Below, in pieces: positions 45,897 to 54,606 of a DNA stretch of 64,000 nucleotides; the first letter of the stretch is position 1; the number at the start of each line of letters is the position of its first letter. Under the pieces are notes generated by a model. It saw nothing but the letters and a program-made list of their open reading frames with translations. It was not told the DNA's origin and did no database searches. The DNA lies in contig CAZXSC010000002.1 in NCBI GenBank assembly GCA_964643045.1, positions 33,688 through 97,687 of the forward strand. Direction: 5' to 3'. This stretch comes from TMED23 sp964643045. Its GTDB lineage: Bacteria > Pseudomonadota > Alphaproteobacteria > Rhodospirillales > UBA2165. The position numbers and the translations under genes are program-made.

Positions 45897-46984
45897 CTGC
45901 TAACCATCAACAAAGATGTTGCACGTTTTTTAATTAACTTAGCCGTAAGCCGCTTAAGATGCCGAAGGGGATTGATGGCTCGTTTTCCTTTACGCACTTC
46001 AAAATGAAGCTGAGGCCGAACCACGTTTCCAGAAGCTCCAACTTTAGCTATAACCTGTCCTTTAAGTACTTTATCACCGCGCTTTACTAAAAGGGATTCG
46101 TTATGAGCATATGCTGTAACCCACCCCCCCGAATGCTTAATCAACAATAAATTGCCAAAACCACGTAATTCATTTCCGGCATAAGCAACCACACCCCCCT
46201 CGGCGGCACGAACGGCAGACCCCCGAGGCGCTACAATATTAATACCATCATTATGTAACCCGTTTCCCTTTGAACCGTAAATTGAGGTCAACTTACCTCG
46301 AACGGGCCAATTAAACCGGCCAGAAGTTTTTACTCTTGGAGGAATAATATTTTTTGGCGATTTTTTAACGAGCTTGGTGTTTTTTCGTTTGATTAGAGGT
46401 TGATCCCGCAGGTTCTCTTTGCCAATTACTGGATTTTCCATGCTGAGTGTCTTTTTTTGTTTTAAACTGGGTAAAACTCTTATGTTTCTTTCGACTAAAA
46501 TACCTTTGGGTGAATCTAAATCGCCCGTAGATGGTAACACGAGTTTCTGACCGATATAAATTCGGTAAGGTGATAACAAGTAATTCAACTTGGCCAATTC
46601 ATAAACATCTACGCCATAACGACGTGAAATTTGGTACAGCGACTCACCACGCACCACTTCATGCTTCCGCGGCCTTGGCAAAATTAATGATTGCCCGCGT
46701 CTCAATCTATAAGGCGCTGTCAATTCATTTACTTCAATAATCTCCTGAGCCGAGACCCCATAACGACGGGATAAAAGAAACAAGGTGTCACCATTTTTGA
46801 CTTGGACAACCCCACTAGCTGGAATTTGTAAATACCTTTCGTTCCGAACCGAAAGAGTGCCAACTGACGAACGACCCTTTCCGAGGTTTCTAACTTGCCC
46901 CTCTGGAGGCCATTGCAAATTGCCACAGCCCATCAATAATAAAAGCAGGGTACTGATTATTAATTTTTTACAACGATCTTCCAT
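45857..46984 (-). CDS. LysM/M23 lipoprotein, NlpD-like, with a degenerate active site
   Basis: A 375-residue envelope protein. The N-terminus is a lipoprotein signal (STLLLLLMGC, acylated Cys). Two LysM domains follow (DTLFLLSRRYGVSAQEIIEV; ESLYQISRRYGVDVYELAKL), then a linker and a C-terminal M23/LytM domain. In that domain the metal motif H-x3-D appears as HNDGIN and the H-x-H motif as QLHFEVR, so at least two catalytic or metal positions differ. This fits NlpD/EnvC-type factors that activate amidases rather than cut peptidoglycan. It follows pcm as in many Proteobacteria (surE-pcm-nlpD order). Confidence 0.88.
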   Translation of the reverse strand: MEDRCKKLIISTLLLLLMGCGNLQWPPEGQVRNLGKGRSSVGTLSVRNERYLQIPASGVVQVKNGDTLFLLSRRYGVSAQEIIEVNELTAPYRLRRGQSLILPRPRKHEVVRGESLYQISRRYGVDVYELAKLNYLLSPYRIYIGQKLVLPSTGDLDSPKGILVERNIRVLPSLKQKKTLSMENPVIGKENLRDQPLIKRKNTKLVKKSPKNIIPPRVKTSGRFNWPVRGKLTSIYGSKGNGLHNDGINIVAPRGSAVRAAEGGVVAYAGNELRGFGNLLLIKHSGGWVTAYAHNESLLVKRGDKVLKGQVIAKVGASGNVVRPQLHFEVRKGKRAINPLRHLKRLTAKLIKKRATSLLMVSSYSILFPRRPARS

Positions 46985-47011
46985 GGGTTCGTCAATTAAT
47001 TCGTAAAAATG

Positions 47012-47674
47012 TCAACTTTGAGCACCTGTTGCTTCTTCAGGTATAAGGGGTACGAAACGAACGTCCCGTAACTCTTTAGTTTCGAGGCCCCTATCTTTTT
47101 TAGTAACTCTTAAAACCGTCTGAATATCTTCGCCATGGCCTATTGGAAGAATCATTATGCCACCAATGGATAGTTGATCAGCCAGAACAGACGGTATATC
47201 CACCGCAGCTGCTGTGACTATAATTCGCTCAAAAGGAGCCTGAACTGCCCACCCTAGAGTGCCATCACCAACCTTACTAGTGACATTACGAATACGCAGC
47301 TTATCCAGACGTATTTCAGCTTCCTCTAGCAAAGGGGCGTGACGTTCGATTGTATATACCCGGCGACACATGTTAGCTAAGATTGCTGTTTGATAACCAG
47401 ACCCTGTTCCCACCTCAAGTACTTTTTTCCGATCATCAAGGGCTAACGCTTCGGTCATCAAACCAACAATAGCCGGCTGACTTAACGTTTGTTGGTAACC
47501 AATCGGCAAAGCTATATCTTGATAAGACCGATTTCTAAAAACTTCAGGCACAAACATCTCTCTAGGCACGCGCTCCATTGTGGCTACCACATTCAAATCA
47601 GTTACACCTGCCTGCCGGAGGGAGAGTATAAGCTCCATTTTTAAAGTTTCAGAGTCAGTATTGTTTAAATTCAT
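47012..47674 (-). CDS. pcm: Protein-L-isoaspartate O-methyltransferase
   Basis: Repairs damaged aspartyl residues by methylating L-isoaspartate with SAM; 220 residues. The substrate loop IGYQQTLSQPAIVGLMTEAL and SAM motif I VLEVGTGSGYQTAILA are intact, and the region GDGTLGWAVQAPFERIIVTA matches the later motifs. It starts about 30 bases after surE on the same strand, the conserved surE-pcm pairing of stress and stationary-phase survival genes. Confidence 0.96.
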   Translation of the reverse strand: MNLNNTDSETLKMELILSLRQAGVTDLNVVATMERVPREMFVPEVFRNRSYQDIALPIGYQQTLSQPAIVGLMTEALALDDRKKVLEVGTGSGYQTAILANMCRRVYTIERHAPLLEEAEIRLDKLRIRNVTSKVGDGTLGWAVQAPFERIIVTAAAVDIPSVLADQLSIGGIMILPIGHGEDIQTVLRVTKKDRGLETKELRDVRFVPLIPEEATGAQS

Positions 47675-47704
47675 ATAATACAGTCCGATTGCAGATTGTT
47701 CTCT

Positions 47705-48499
47705 CTAATTTCTAAAAGCCTTACCCAGTTTTGTAATCATCATTTTGTGGGTTAGATCCACTGAAAGCGGTGTTATTGAAATCCTACCACTTTGGATCGC
47801 CGCCAGATCTGTACCAGGAGAATAATCCCCCGAATGTCTTTGTGCTCCGATCCAATAATATGGCTCACCTTTTGGGTCATTACACTCAATAATCTCATCC
47901 CACAGCTCACGTCTACCCTCGTGGGTAATCTCAATTCCCGATACCTCTTTATTGGGTACAGGGGGAAAGTTAACATTTATTAAAACTCCAGACGGCCAAG
48001 AGATAGAAGTTACCTTTTTGATAATTTTTGCAGCGTAGACTTCTGCAGGTGACCAATCGACTTTATCGCCAACTACATGATCCTCAACTCCCTGACTGAG
48101 CGCGATTGCTGGGATCCCAAGCAAAGTACTCTCCATAGCAGCAGCTACAGTGCCTGAGTAGGTAATATCTTCACCAACATTCACTCCTCGATTGATGCCC
48201 GATAAAATTAAATCCGGGGGATGTTTTTGCATAATTTGATTAATCGCCAACTTTATGCAATCGGTCGGCGTGCCGTTCACACTGAATGAATTTCTAGATA
48301 TTTTATTTATCCGTAGAGGCAAACGGATTGTCAATGAGTGAGCAGCCGCACTTTGCTCCCTGAGAGGAGCTACAACCCAGACCTCTTTGGCTAGATTATT
48401 AGCAATTCTTATCAATTTCTTGATACCTGGTGCGCCAATGCCATCATCATTGGATACCAATACACGGCAGTCTTTTAAACTAAGCGGGGCCTTAAACAT
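47705..48499 (-). CDS. surE: 5'/3'-nucleotidase SurE
   Basis: Metal-dependent nucleoside-5'(3')-monophosphatase, 264 residues. The N-terminal VLVSNDDGIGAPGI provides the metal-binding Asp pair, and SGINRGVNVGEDITYSGTV with AAMESTLLGIPAIALS are the remaining signatures. The ATG lies inside the end of serS (8-base overlap), so translation is coupled to serS. Followed by pcm and the LysM/M23 lipoprotein. Confidence 0.97.
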   Translation of the reverse strand: MFKAPLSLKDCRVLVSNDDGIGAPGIKKLIRIANNLAKEVWVVAPLREQSAAAHSLTIRLPLRINKISRNSFSVNGTPTDCIKLAINQIMQKHPPDLILSGINRGVNVGEDITYSGTVAAAMESTLLGIPAIALSQGVEDHVVGDKVDWSPAEVYAAKIIKKVTSISWPSGVLINVNFPPVPNKEVSGIEITHEGRRELWDEIIECNDPKGEPYYWIGAQRHSGDYSPGTDLAAIQSGRISITPLSVDLTHKMMITKLGKAFRN

Positions 48500-49769
48500 C
48501 AGCCTCGATTATTTCAAGCCCGCCCATATAACTTCGCAGTACTTCAGGCACGACAATCGAACCACCTTCTTGTTGATATCTCTCCATTATCGCTATTAAT
48601 GTTCGCCCAACCGCCAAGCCGGAACCATTTAGCGTATGGACATAATTCGTGTCTTTACCTCCACTAGGTCGATAACGTGATTTCATCCTGCGTGCTTGAA
48701 AGTCGCCACAATTGGAAACGCTAGAAATTTCACGATAACGACCCTGACCGGCTAGCCAAACCTCAATATCGTAGGTTTTACGGGCAGAAAAACCCAGATC
48801 TCCGACGCAAAGGTTAACGACACGGTAAGGCAAATCGAGCCTTTTGAGTATTTCCTCTGCACACCCTATCATCTTCTCATGTTCTGTGTCCGATTCGTGT
48901 GGCGTTGTTATAGCAACCATTTCAACTTTAGTGAATTGATGCTGGCGAATCATTCCACGTGTATCTTTACCAGCGGAGCCTGCTTCGGACCTAAAGCAAG
49001 GTGTAATCGCCACATAGCGCTGCGGTAAATTTTCCTCACTCACTAAGGCATCGCTAACAATATTAGTCAACGGGACCTCTGCAGTGGGAATTAGATAAAA
49101 CCCATCAACTGTTTTGAAAAGATCTTCTTCAAACTTGGGTAATTGTCCCGTACCAAAAAGAGCCTTATCACGCACAAGTAGAGGGGGGCTAAACTCGGTA
49201 AATCCATTCTCATTAATATGCAAATCAAGCATGTAATTTGCCAACGCCCGTTCCATACGTGCAAGAGCCCCTGATAGAAAAACAAAACGTGCACCGGATA
49301 TTCGGGCAGCAGTTTCAAAGTCTATCAGGCCCAACGATTCACCAAGTATAAAGTGCTCTTTGGGAGTAAAAGAAAATTTGATGTGTTGACCCCAATTACG
49401 AAGTTCAATATTATGTTCTTCATCTTGCCCCTCAGGTACGTCATCTGTTGGGATATTTGGCAACATAGCAAGTGTCATATCGAGTTCTTTACCAACGGCT
49501 TTTGCTTCTTTTTCGGCCGTCGCTTGCATTTTTTTTGAGACGGAAACTTCTTTTATTTCCTCCGTTGTTTCTTGGCCCTTGGATTTCATTTCACCGATCA
49601 ATTTTGAAAGTTGGTTACGACGTGTCTGCATTTCCTGAGCTTTAGTCAGGGCATTACGGCGGCGTTCATCAATCTCAATAAGCTTTTTAGCGAGAGGTTG
49701 AATGTTGCGGCGTGCCATACCTGCATCAAAGTGATCAGCATTTGCCCGAATTGACTTAATATCAAACAT
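48492..49769 (-). CDS. serS: Seryl-tRNA synthetase
   Basis: Class II synthetase that charges tRNA-Ser; about 425 residues. The N-terminal coiled-coil arm is seen from residue 25 to 100 (charged heptads with ALTKAQEMQTRRNQLSKLIG). Motif 2 is FRSEAGSAGKDTRGMIRQHQ and motif 3 NGSGLAVGRTLIAIMERYQQ. The ATG at 49769 (MFDIKSIRAN) fits the family; another ATG four codons upstream is possible. First of the serS-surE-pcm run, downstream of tatC. Confidence 0.97.
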   Translation of the reverse strand: MFDIKSIRANADHFDAGMARRNIQPLAKKLIEIDERRRNALTKAQEMQTRRNQLSKLIGEMKSKGQETTEEIKEVSVSKKMQATAEKEAKAVGKELDMTLAMLPNIPTDDVPEGQDEEHNIELRNWGQHIKFSFTPKEHFILGESLGLIDFETAARISGARFVFLSGALARMERALANYMLDLHINENGFTEFSPPLLVRDKALFGTGQLPKFEEDLFKTVDGFYLIPTAEVPLTNIVSDALVSEENLPQRYVAITPCFRSEAGSAGKDTRGMIRQHQFTKVEMVAITTPHESDTEHEKMIGCAEEILKRLDLPYRVVNLCVGDLGFSARKTYDIEVWLAGQGRYREISSVSNCGDFQARRMKSRYRPSGGKDTNYVHTLNGSGLAVGRTLIAIMERYQQEGGSIVVPEVLRSYMGGLEIIEADV

Positions 49770-49833
49770 CTTAATTTCCATACCCTCAAGTTATATTACA
49801 CAAAGGCTCAAAATCTTATAAACTAAGCTAGCG

Positions 49834-50640
49834 TTATGAATTGTTAAAATTTGTTTCTTCAATAACCTCTTCCTCGGATTCAGCCTTTTTCTTCTCAACT
49901 ATGCGTACCGCAATGATAGAAACTTCGTAGAGGATTATTATTGGAATAGCCAGTCCGATCTGGCTGATGATATCTGGCGGCGTTAGAATCGCAGCCGCTA
50001 TAAATACAATCACCAAAGCATATTTACGCTTTGCCGCCAGCCCATCAGACGTCGTAATTCCGGCTCGTGCTAGCAAGGTGAGGATAACGGGAAGTTGAAA
50101 ACTAATTCCAAATGCGAAGATTAAACGCATAACGAGTGAGAGATACTCATTCACTTTTGCTTCTAGCTGGATTGGCAATCCACCAGATAGTCCTGCGGAC
50201 TCAAAACTTAGAAAAAACTTCCAAGCAAGTGGGAAAATGAAATAATACACCAGTGCGCCGCCTGTAAAAAATAAGATCGGTGACAAAACAAGGTAAGGAG
50301 CTAATGCCATCTTTTCATTTTTATATAAGCCTGGGGCAACAAATTTCCAGAACTGCAGAGCAACGAATGGGAAAGAAACAAAAATAGCGGCCCAAAAGGA
50401 CACCTTTATATATGTAAAAAAAGCTTCATGAAGAGCAGTATATATTAACCGACGATTCTGGCCTTTCTCATGCATAATCTCTGCAAGCGGTTCAACCAAA
50501 AAGCTATATATATGTTCTGAACCAGCATAGGCACCGCAAAAAACGACGAAGACTGCAATTACCGAGTACATTAAACGATTACGGAGCTCAATAATATGAT
50601 CCAGCAATGGCGAGGTATTTCGTTCGATTTCCTCGCTCAA
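49834..50640 (-). CDS. tatC: Sec-independent translocase TatC
   Basis: Six-helix core of the twin-arginine translocase, which binds the signal peptide; 268 residues. Family features are LDHIIELRNRLMYSVIAV at the N-terminus, FVAPGLYKNEKMALAPYLVL, and the C-terminal GITTSDGLAAKRKYALVIVF with AAILTPPDIISQIGLAIPI. The ATG overlaps the tatB stop by four bases, so the two are coupled. A charged tail ends the protein. Confidence 0.97.
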   Translation of the reverse strand: MSEEIERNTSPLLDHIIELRNRLMYSVIAVFVVFCGAYAGSEHIYSFLVEPLAEIMHEKGQNRRLIYTALHEAFFTYIKVSFWAAIFVSFPFVALQFWKFVAPGLYKNEKMALAPYLVLSPILFFTGGALVYYFIFPLAWKFFLSFESAGLSGGLPIQLEAKVNEYLSLVMRLIFAFGISFQLPVILTLLARAGITTSDGLAAKRKYALVIVFIAAAILTPPDIISQIGLAIPIIILYEVSIIAVRIVEKKKAESEEEVIEETNFNNS

Positions 50641-51101
50641 GTCTTAGTTTCCTTCATGGGTTTATTTGGATTTTCCCCTGATACCTCTTCTAACGTGCCA
50701 TTTGATAGTTCTTGTGATCTTTCCTCTGAAGAACCATTTTCTTCAATTGTTCCTTCCTTTGGTTTATCATCATAGGAATGATCATCTAGATCAACAGGGC
50801 TTGAAAACTCGTCTCCACTAAAGTCAAAAGCATCTTTAATGTCCCCATCAGCATCGATTGCATTCTCCAGCACTGTATTAGCGTTGAGCGAACCAACAGA
50901 GTCGATTTGCTGTTTTACTTCACTGAGCTCGGTGTCTTGAATCATCTCATCAATGTGGCCGCGAAACTCGTTGGTCATTGACTTAGCTTTACCAACCCAC
51001 TGTCCGACAGTCCGCAAAACTCCTGGCAGTTCCTTTGGCCCAATTACAATAATCGCCACAATTAGGATGATGGTAATTTCGGTCCAGCCGATATCAAACA
51101 T
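50637..51101 (-). CDS. tatB: Sec-independent translocase TatB
   Basis: Single-helix Tat receptor component of 154 residues. The sequence MFDIGWTEITIILIVAIIVI followed by GPKELPGVLRTVGQWVGKAK is the TatB helix, hinge and amphipathic helix. The remainder is acidic and low complexity, as is usual. It lies between tatA (about 50 bases) and tatC (four-base overlap). Confidence 0.95.
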   Translation of the reverse strand: MFDIGWTEITIILIVAIIVIGPKELPGVLRTVGQWVGKAKSMTNEFRGHIDEMIQDTELSEVKQQIDSVGSLNANTVLENAIDADGDIKDAFDFSGDEFSSPVDLDDHSYDDKPKEGTIEENGSSEERSQELSNGTLEEVSGENPNKPMKETKT

Positions 51102-51152
51102 TTACATTACCGATTTACAAAATAAGGCTGCAAAAACGTTCATATCAAAAAA

Positions 51153-51383
51153 TCAACTTTTGACTGAACTCTCTTTATCCTCAGATTTCTCGGAAACCCT
51201 GGTTGCGACGTTATCAGCGGCAACTTTATCTTTTTCTTGCTGCGCAGGTTCTTCTGCCATACCCGACTTAAAATTCTTAACGCCCTTCGCAACGTCTCCC
51301 ATAACTTTTGGTAATTTTCCAGCACCAAAAATAATTAAAACTATCACAAGAACCAGGACAACTTGCCAAACACCAATGCCCAT
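51153..51383 (-). CDS. tatA: Sec-independent translocase TatA
   Basis: A 76-residue pore-forming Tat component: short N-terminus, transmembrane segment WQVVLVLVIVLIIF, hinge GAGKLPKVMGDVAKGVKNF, then an amphipathic helix and a charged tail. FGAGKLP is the TatA form of the hinge, in contrast with the GPKELP of TatB. First gene of the tat operon; upstream is an inverted repeat at 51414-51440 and the bolA gene. Confidence 0.95.
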   Translation of the reverse strand: MGIGVWQVVLVLVIVLIIFGAGKLPKVMGDVAKGVKNFKSGMAEEPAQQEKDKVAADNVATRVSEKSEDKESSVKS

Positions 51384-51413
51384 TTAACTAAACTCCTATC
51401 AATTATATTAACC

Positions 51414-51440
51414 TTCGATTCGGATAATGGCAGAATCGAA
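51414..51440. repeat. Inverted repeat between bolA and tatA
   Basis: TTCGATTC and GAATCGAA, an exact eight-base pair of arms around an eleven-base loop, 30 bases upstream of tatA. It has no long U-run on either side, so a weak terminator of bolA or a regulatory hairpin are both possible. Confidence 0.4.
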
Positions 51441-51525
51441 AGAATAGAGCAATAATTGGACCAAAATCATTTAATAACAATGTGTTATAGGAGGTAACAA
51501 ATATTTGGATCTTCTCAAATTAAAG

Positions 51526-51840
51526 CTATGGGCTATTCCCACCCAGACATTTTGGAGACGGCATCGTCAAACCACCTTTTTCAAACCATTCGGCCGGGGT
51601 CAATGTCTGCAAAGCCAACGCATGAATATCTTTTTCCAACTCGCCGGCCAAAATCTTATTTACTCGTTGATGTCTACGTACTAATTTTTCACCTTCAAAT
51701 TCTTCTGAAATAACAATAACTTTAAAATGAGATTCGGATCCTGGGGGCACATTGTGCATATGGCTCTCATTAATGACCTCAAGTCCTTCGATCCGAATTG
51801 CATCAAATAATTTTTGTTCTATCCTATCTCGCACAGTCAT
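51526..51840 (-). CDS. BolA family protein
   Basis: Small partner of monothiol glutaredoxins in iron-sulphur handling, also linked to stress and cell-shape regulation; 104 residues. The opening RDRIEQKLFDAIRIEGLEVI, the core SHFKVIVISEEFEGEKLVRR and HQRVNKILAGEL form the class II KH-like fold, with the invariant His before QRVN. HMHN also offers a possible metal ligand. It stands between a glycosyltransferase-like gene and tatA, an insertion in an otherwise conserved order. Confidence 0.93.
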   Translation of the reverse strand: MTVRDRIEQKLFDAIRIEGLEVINESHMHNVPPGSESHFKVIVISEEFEGEKLVRRHQRVNKILAGELEKDIHALALQTLTPAEWFEKGGLTMPSPKCLGGNSP

Positions 51841-51909
51841 TTATCCATTCCAAAATTAGAACTGTTATTATTATAGTCCTATTACATAATTACGTAAATA
51901 TTTCCATTC

Positions 51910-53076
51910 TTAACGCGGAAATAAATCTTTCATTCGGGATTGGATCTGAGGTGAAATAAAGTCTTCTATGGGCCCCAAAAAAGATTTTAAATGAACCATC
52001 GTTAGTGGATCAGTCATAGGTGCTTTCTGAACAATCGCATCCGCAGCTTCATAGGCCGCCTGTACAAAATGCACAGCATTTTGGCTTACTTCTTCCCAAT
52101 TCCCTACCGTGTTAGCCAAAAAATAGACCGGCTGACTTAAGAATAAACGGTGCCGAATATTCGTATTATTTACAATAAAATGCGCCATCCTTTCTACAGA
52201 TAAAGGTCCTGTCTTCGCGCTGTTAGCACGGTATCCTGTTGGAGAGACTTTACAAAGCAATATTTCATCCGAGTCACGAGATAAATGGATGGCTCGATCA
52301 TCCGCAACAGCCCGAAAAACGTAATCATAGTCCATTGTCGAAAAATACTTAATTCCACTTTCAGCCGTCAACAAATCTGGCTCAATCATCAAAGGATGTG
52401 GAAACAAACATTGCGTTATTACTCCTGTCCTAACCTTTTCTTTTCCCGAAAAATTATGCACCCACCAATTAACTTGGGACGGATACACGGTAGAACGTTT
52501 CGTGCCCATAAAATATGCTTCAAATATGGGATGCATTTCCTCGAGACACAAACGTACTAAATTTCGAGCCTCCAAATAAAAAGACAAGTTCCTATGCAAC
52601 AAAGTAGTGGCGCTTTCTGCGTTTAATCGCAATAGTGGGGCCATCACAGCACGCTTGCCCTGCCGCCGAAGTTTATGCATTTGAGCCAAGGTGCCGTCAG
52701 CGACTATAAAATCTGAGTCAAGAAGTATAGCCGCCGAATCTTCGAGGCGAGATAACATATGGCTTGATGTAATACGCTGAACATTATGCTTAACCGTAGC
52801 AAAATCAGAATTCTCAATAGCTTCCTCTAAATTGCCATTACCGTACATTATCTGGTCAAAAAAATAAAAATGGACTTCTGCAAATTCTGACAGCTCTTCC
52901 ACACCAGCGCTAAAATACTTGTGTGACACTCTGTCTGTATAGATGTGATAATGGATTTTAGCGTCATTGGATACCGTAGGCAGATTACCCTCAGCCAACT
53001 GAGACCTTAGTGATAAGTCAATAAACTTATCAACAAAGCTCTTTCCCCAAACTGTAACAAAAACATCATAACGCAC
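51910..53076 (-). CDS. Putative GT-A-like glycosyltransferase
   Basis: A 388-residue cytoplasmic protein of uncertain family. The N-terminal MRYDVFVTVWGKSFVDKFID with the later AAILLDSDFIVADGTLAQM (DSD as a possible metal-binding DxD) suggests a GT-A nucleotide-sugar transferase. GVITQCLFPHPLMIEPDLL and FSTMDYDYVFRA could bind the acceptor. I cannot name the family. The ATG follows TAG by eight bases, just after the end of an open tail behind scpB, and the ribosome-binding site is weak. Its place between scpB and tatA is unusual. Confidence 0.6.
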   Translation of the reverse strand: MRYDVFVTVWGKSFVDKFIDLSLRSQLAEGNLPTVSNDAKIHYHIYTDRVSHKYFSAGVEELSEFAEVHFYFFDQIMYGNGNLEEAIENSDFATVKHNVQRITSSHMLSRLEDSAAILLDSDFIVADGTLAQMHKLRRQGKRAVMAPLLRLNAESATTLLHRNLSFYLEARNLVRLCLEEMHPIFEAYFMGTKRSTVYPSQVNWWVHNFSGKEKVRTGVITQCLFPHPLMIEPDLLTAESGIKYFSTMDYDYVFRAVADDRAIHLSRDSDEILLCKVSPTGYRANSAKTGPLSVERMAHFIVNNTNIRHRLFLSQPVYFLANTVGNWEEVSQNAVHFVQAAYEAADAIVQKAPMTDPLTMVHLKSFLGPIEDFISPQIQSRMKDLFPR

Positions 53077-53084
53077 CCGGCTAC

Positions 53085-53186
53085 CTACTCTATTCCGGTT
53101 AAAGTGGAGCCTCCACTCTTATCAAGATCAAGCGCCATTTCATCCTCTCCATTTGAATTTAGTGCTTTATCGAGTTTATTTGGGTC
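53085..53186 (-). other. Open in-frame tail behind the scpB amber stop
   Basis: Directly after the scpB TAG (53187-53189) the same frame runs on for 33 codons to another TAG (53085-53087). The tail is polar and acidic (DPNKLDKALNSNGEDEMALD). It could be lost C-terminal sequence behind a recent amber mutation or a readthrough extension; an open run this long also occurs by chance. Confidence 0.35.
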
Positions 53187-53753
53187 CTATTTTTCCCTTG
53201 TAACCAGTGTCTGTACGGCGGGGCGCTTATCGATAAGACCAGCAGCTTTCAAATCATCCATACCGGGCAGATCATCTATACTTTCCATGCCAAACTGATC
53301 AAGAAAACCCTCAGTCGTACCCCAAGTTGTTGGTCTCCCTGGTGTACGCCTGCGACCTCGCGGCCGGATCCAACCTGCCTCAAAAAGCACATCCATAGTA
53401 CCTTTACTTAGGCTAACTCCGCGAATTTCCTCAATCTCTGCTCGAGTAACTGGTTGATGGTAAGCACAAATAGCCAAAGTTTCTATTGCCGCACGGGACA
53501 ATTTCCGGCTGACGGTACGATCAACCATTAAAGCCTGCGCAATATCTGGGTCAGTTCGAAATGCCCAACTTTTTCCTCTTTGAACAAGATTAACTCCACG
53601 GTTCGCGTAATAACATTTAAGCTCCCCAAGCAAACCATCAAGATCTATGTTATCAGGCATCTTCTCCTCAAGAACCCTCTTAGGTACTGGCTCCGCGGAT
53701 GCGAAGATCAAGGCTTCTAATATTTTTAGATGCTGTTCATTAATATTACCCAT
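53187..53753 (-). CDS. scpB: Segregation and condensation protein B
   Basis: Winged-helix partner of Smc and ScpA in chromosome segregation; 188 residues to the TAG. LKILEALIFASAEPVP, SRAAIETLAICAYHQPVTRA and the signature EIEEIRGVSLSKGTMDVLFE are present, as is GRPTTWGTTEGFLDQFG. The alphaproteobacterial proteins I recall tend to have a longer acidic C-terminus, and an open acidic tail follows in frame after the TAG. It lies 55 bases after scpA. Confidence 0.95.
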   Translation of the reverse strand: MGNINEQHLKILEALIFASAEPVPKRVLEEKMPDNIDLDGLLGELKCYYANRGVNLVQRGKSWAFRTDPDIAQALMVDRTVSRKLSRAAIETLAICAYHQPVTRAEIEEIRGVSLSKGTMDVLFEAGWIRPRGRRRTPGRPTTWGTTEGFLDQFGMESIDDLPGMDDLKAAGLIDKRPAVQTLVTREK

Positions 53754-53808
53754 GATATCTTAATCTCTTTTTAAATTAATAAACGTTTTGTTATGAATTT
53801 CTATTTTC

Positions 53809-54603
53809 CTAGTGATTAATATCTTTAACAAAAATAGGTTCAAACGCAGAACCCTGTCTTATGAGCATTTTTCCTTCTTTAGCCATCTGTAAAGCCGCTG
53901 CAAATGTCGATGCGATTGCTGAACGGCCAATAATGTCGTTCTGAAGATTTATGGGTAGGAATTTCTCCAGACTAGTCCAGGCTGGTATCTTGCCAACCAT
54001 ATTAATCATACGCTGAATAGCATCATCAACAGAAAATAAATCGGAGCCCTCAATGTATAATGTTTTAATGTTCGAACGATGGGTATGTTCTCCATATGCA
54101 CTCAGAAGATCAAACAATGTAACATCATAAATCGACGTAGAATTATATCCAAATTTCTCTGGATCGCCGCGCTTATAGAAATCTTGGCCAAGTTGATTGC
54201 GGCAAATAACTTGAGCTCCTGAGTTTTGCATACTTTCTAATCTACGGAGCTGAAACTGCAATGCTTCGGCCATTTCTCGACCAGTTGGCTCTTCTTCAAG
54301 CGACATATCCGGTATCAACAATCTCGACTTGAGATAAGCTAACCAAGCCGCCATCACTAGGTAATCTGCCGCAAGTTCTAAATTAGAACTACTTATTTCC
54401 GCAACCCAGCTCAGATACTGTTCAGCCAATTCTAAAATCGAAATATGTGCAAGATCAACCTTTTGGTCGCGAGCCAAAGTTAAAAGGGCATCAATTGGTC
54501 CCTCAAAACCAACAACATCAAGAACAAACTCGGTTCCCATTGGTTGGGCGACAGTTTCCGAGTCTTCAAATTCGTTTATGGCCAAATTAATATCATCTCC
54601 CAT
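53809..54603 (-). CDS. scpA: Segregation and condensation protein A
   Basis: Kleisin subunit bridging the Smc heads; 264 residues. The N-terminal FEGPIDALLTLARDQKVDLA binds the Smc neck, ADYLVMAAWLAYLKSRLLIP follows, and the C-terminal winged helix is recognisable (RSAIASTFAAALQMAKEGKM). It begins four bases after the M50 peptidase stop, so the nagZ-M50-scpA-scpB run is a single transcript in layout. Confidence 0.95.
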   Translation of the reverse strand: MGDDINLAINEFEDSETVAQPMGTEFVLDVVGFEGPIDALLTLARDQKVDLAHISILELAEQYLSWVAEISSSNLELAADYLVMAAWLAYLKSRLLIPDMSLEEEPTGREMAEALQFQLRRLESMQNSGAQVICRNQLGQDFYKRGDPEKFGYNSTSIYDVTLFDLLSAYGEHTHRSNIKTLYIEGSDLFSVDDAIQRMINMVGKIPAWTSLEKFLPINLQNDIIGRSAIASTFAAALQMAKEGKMLIRQGSAFEPIFVKDINH

Positions 54604-54606
54604 ATA

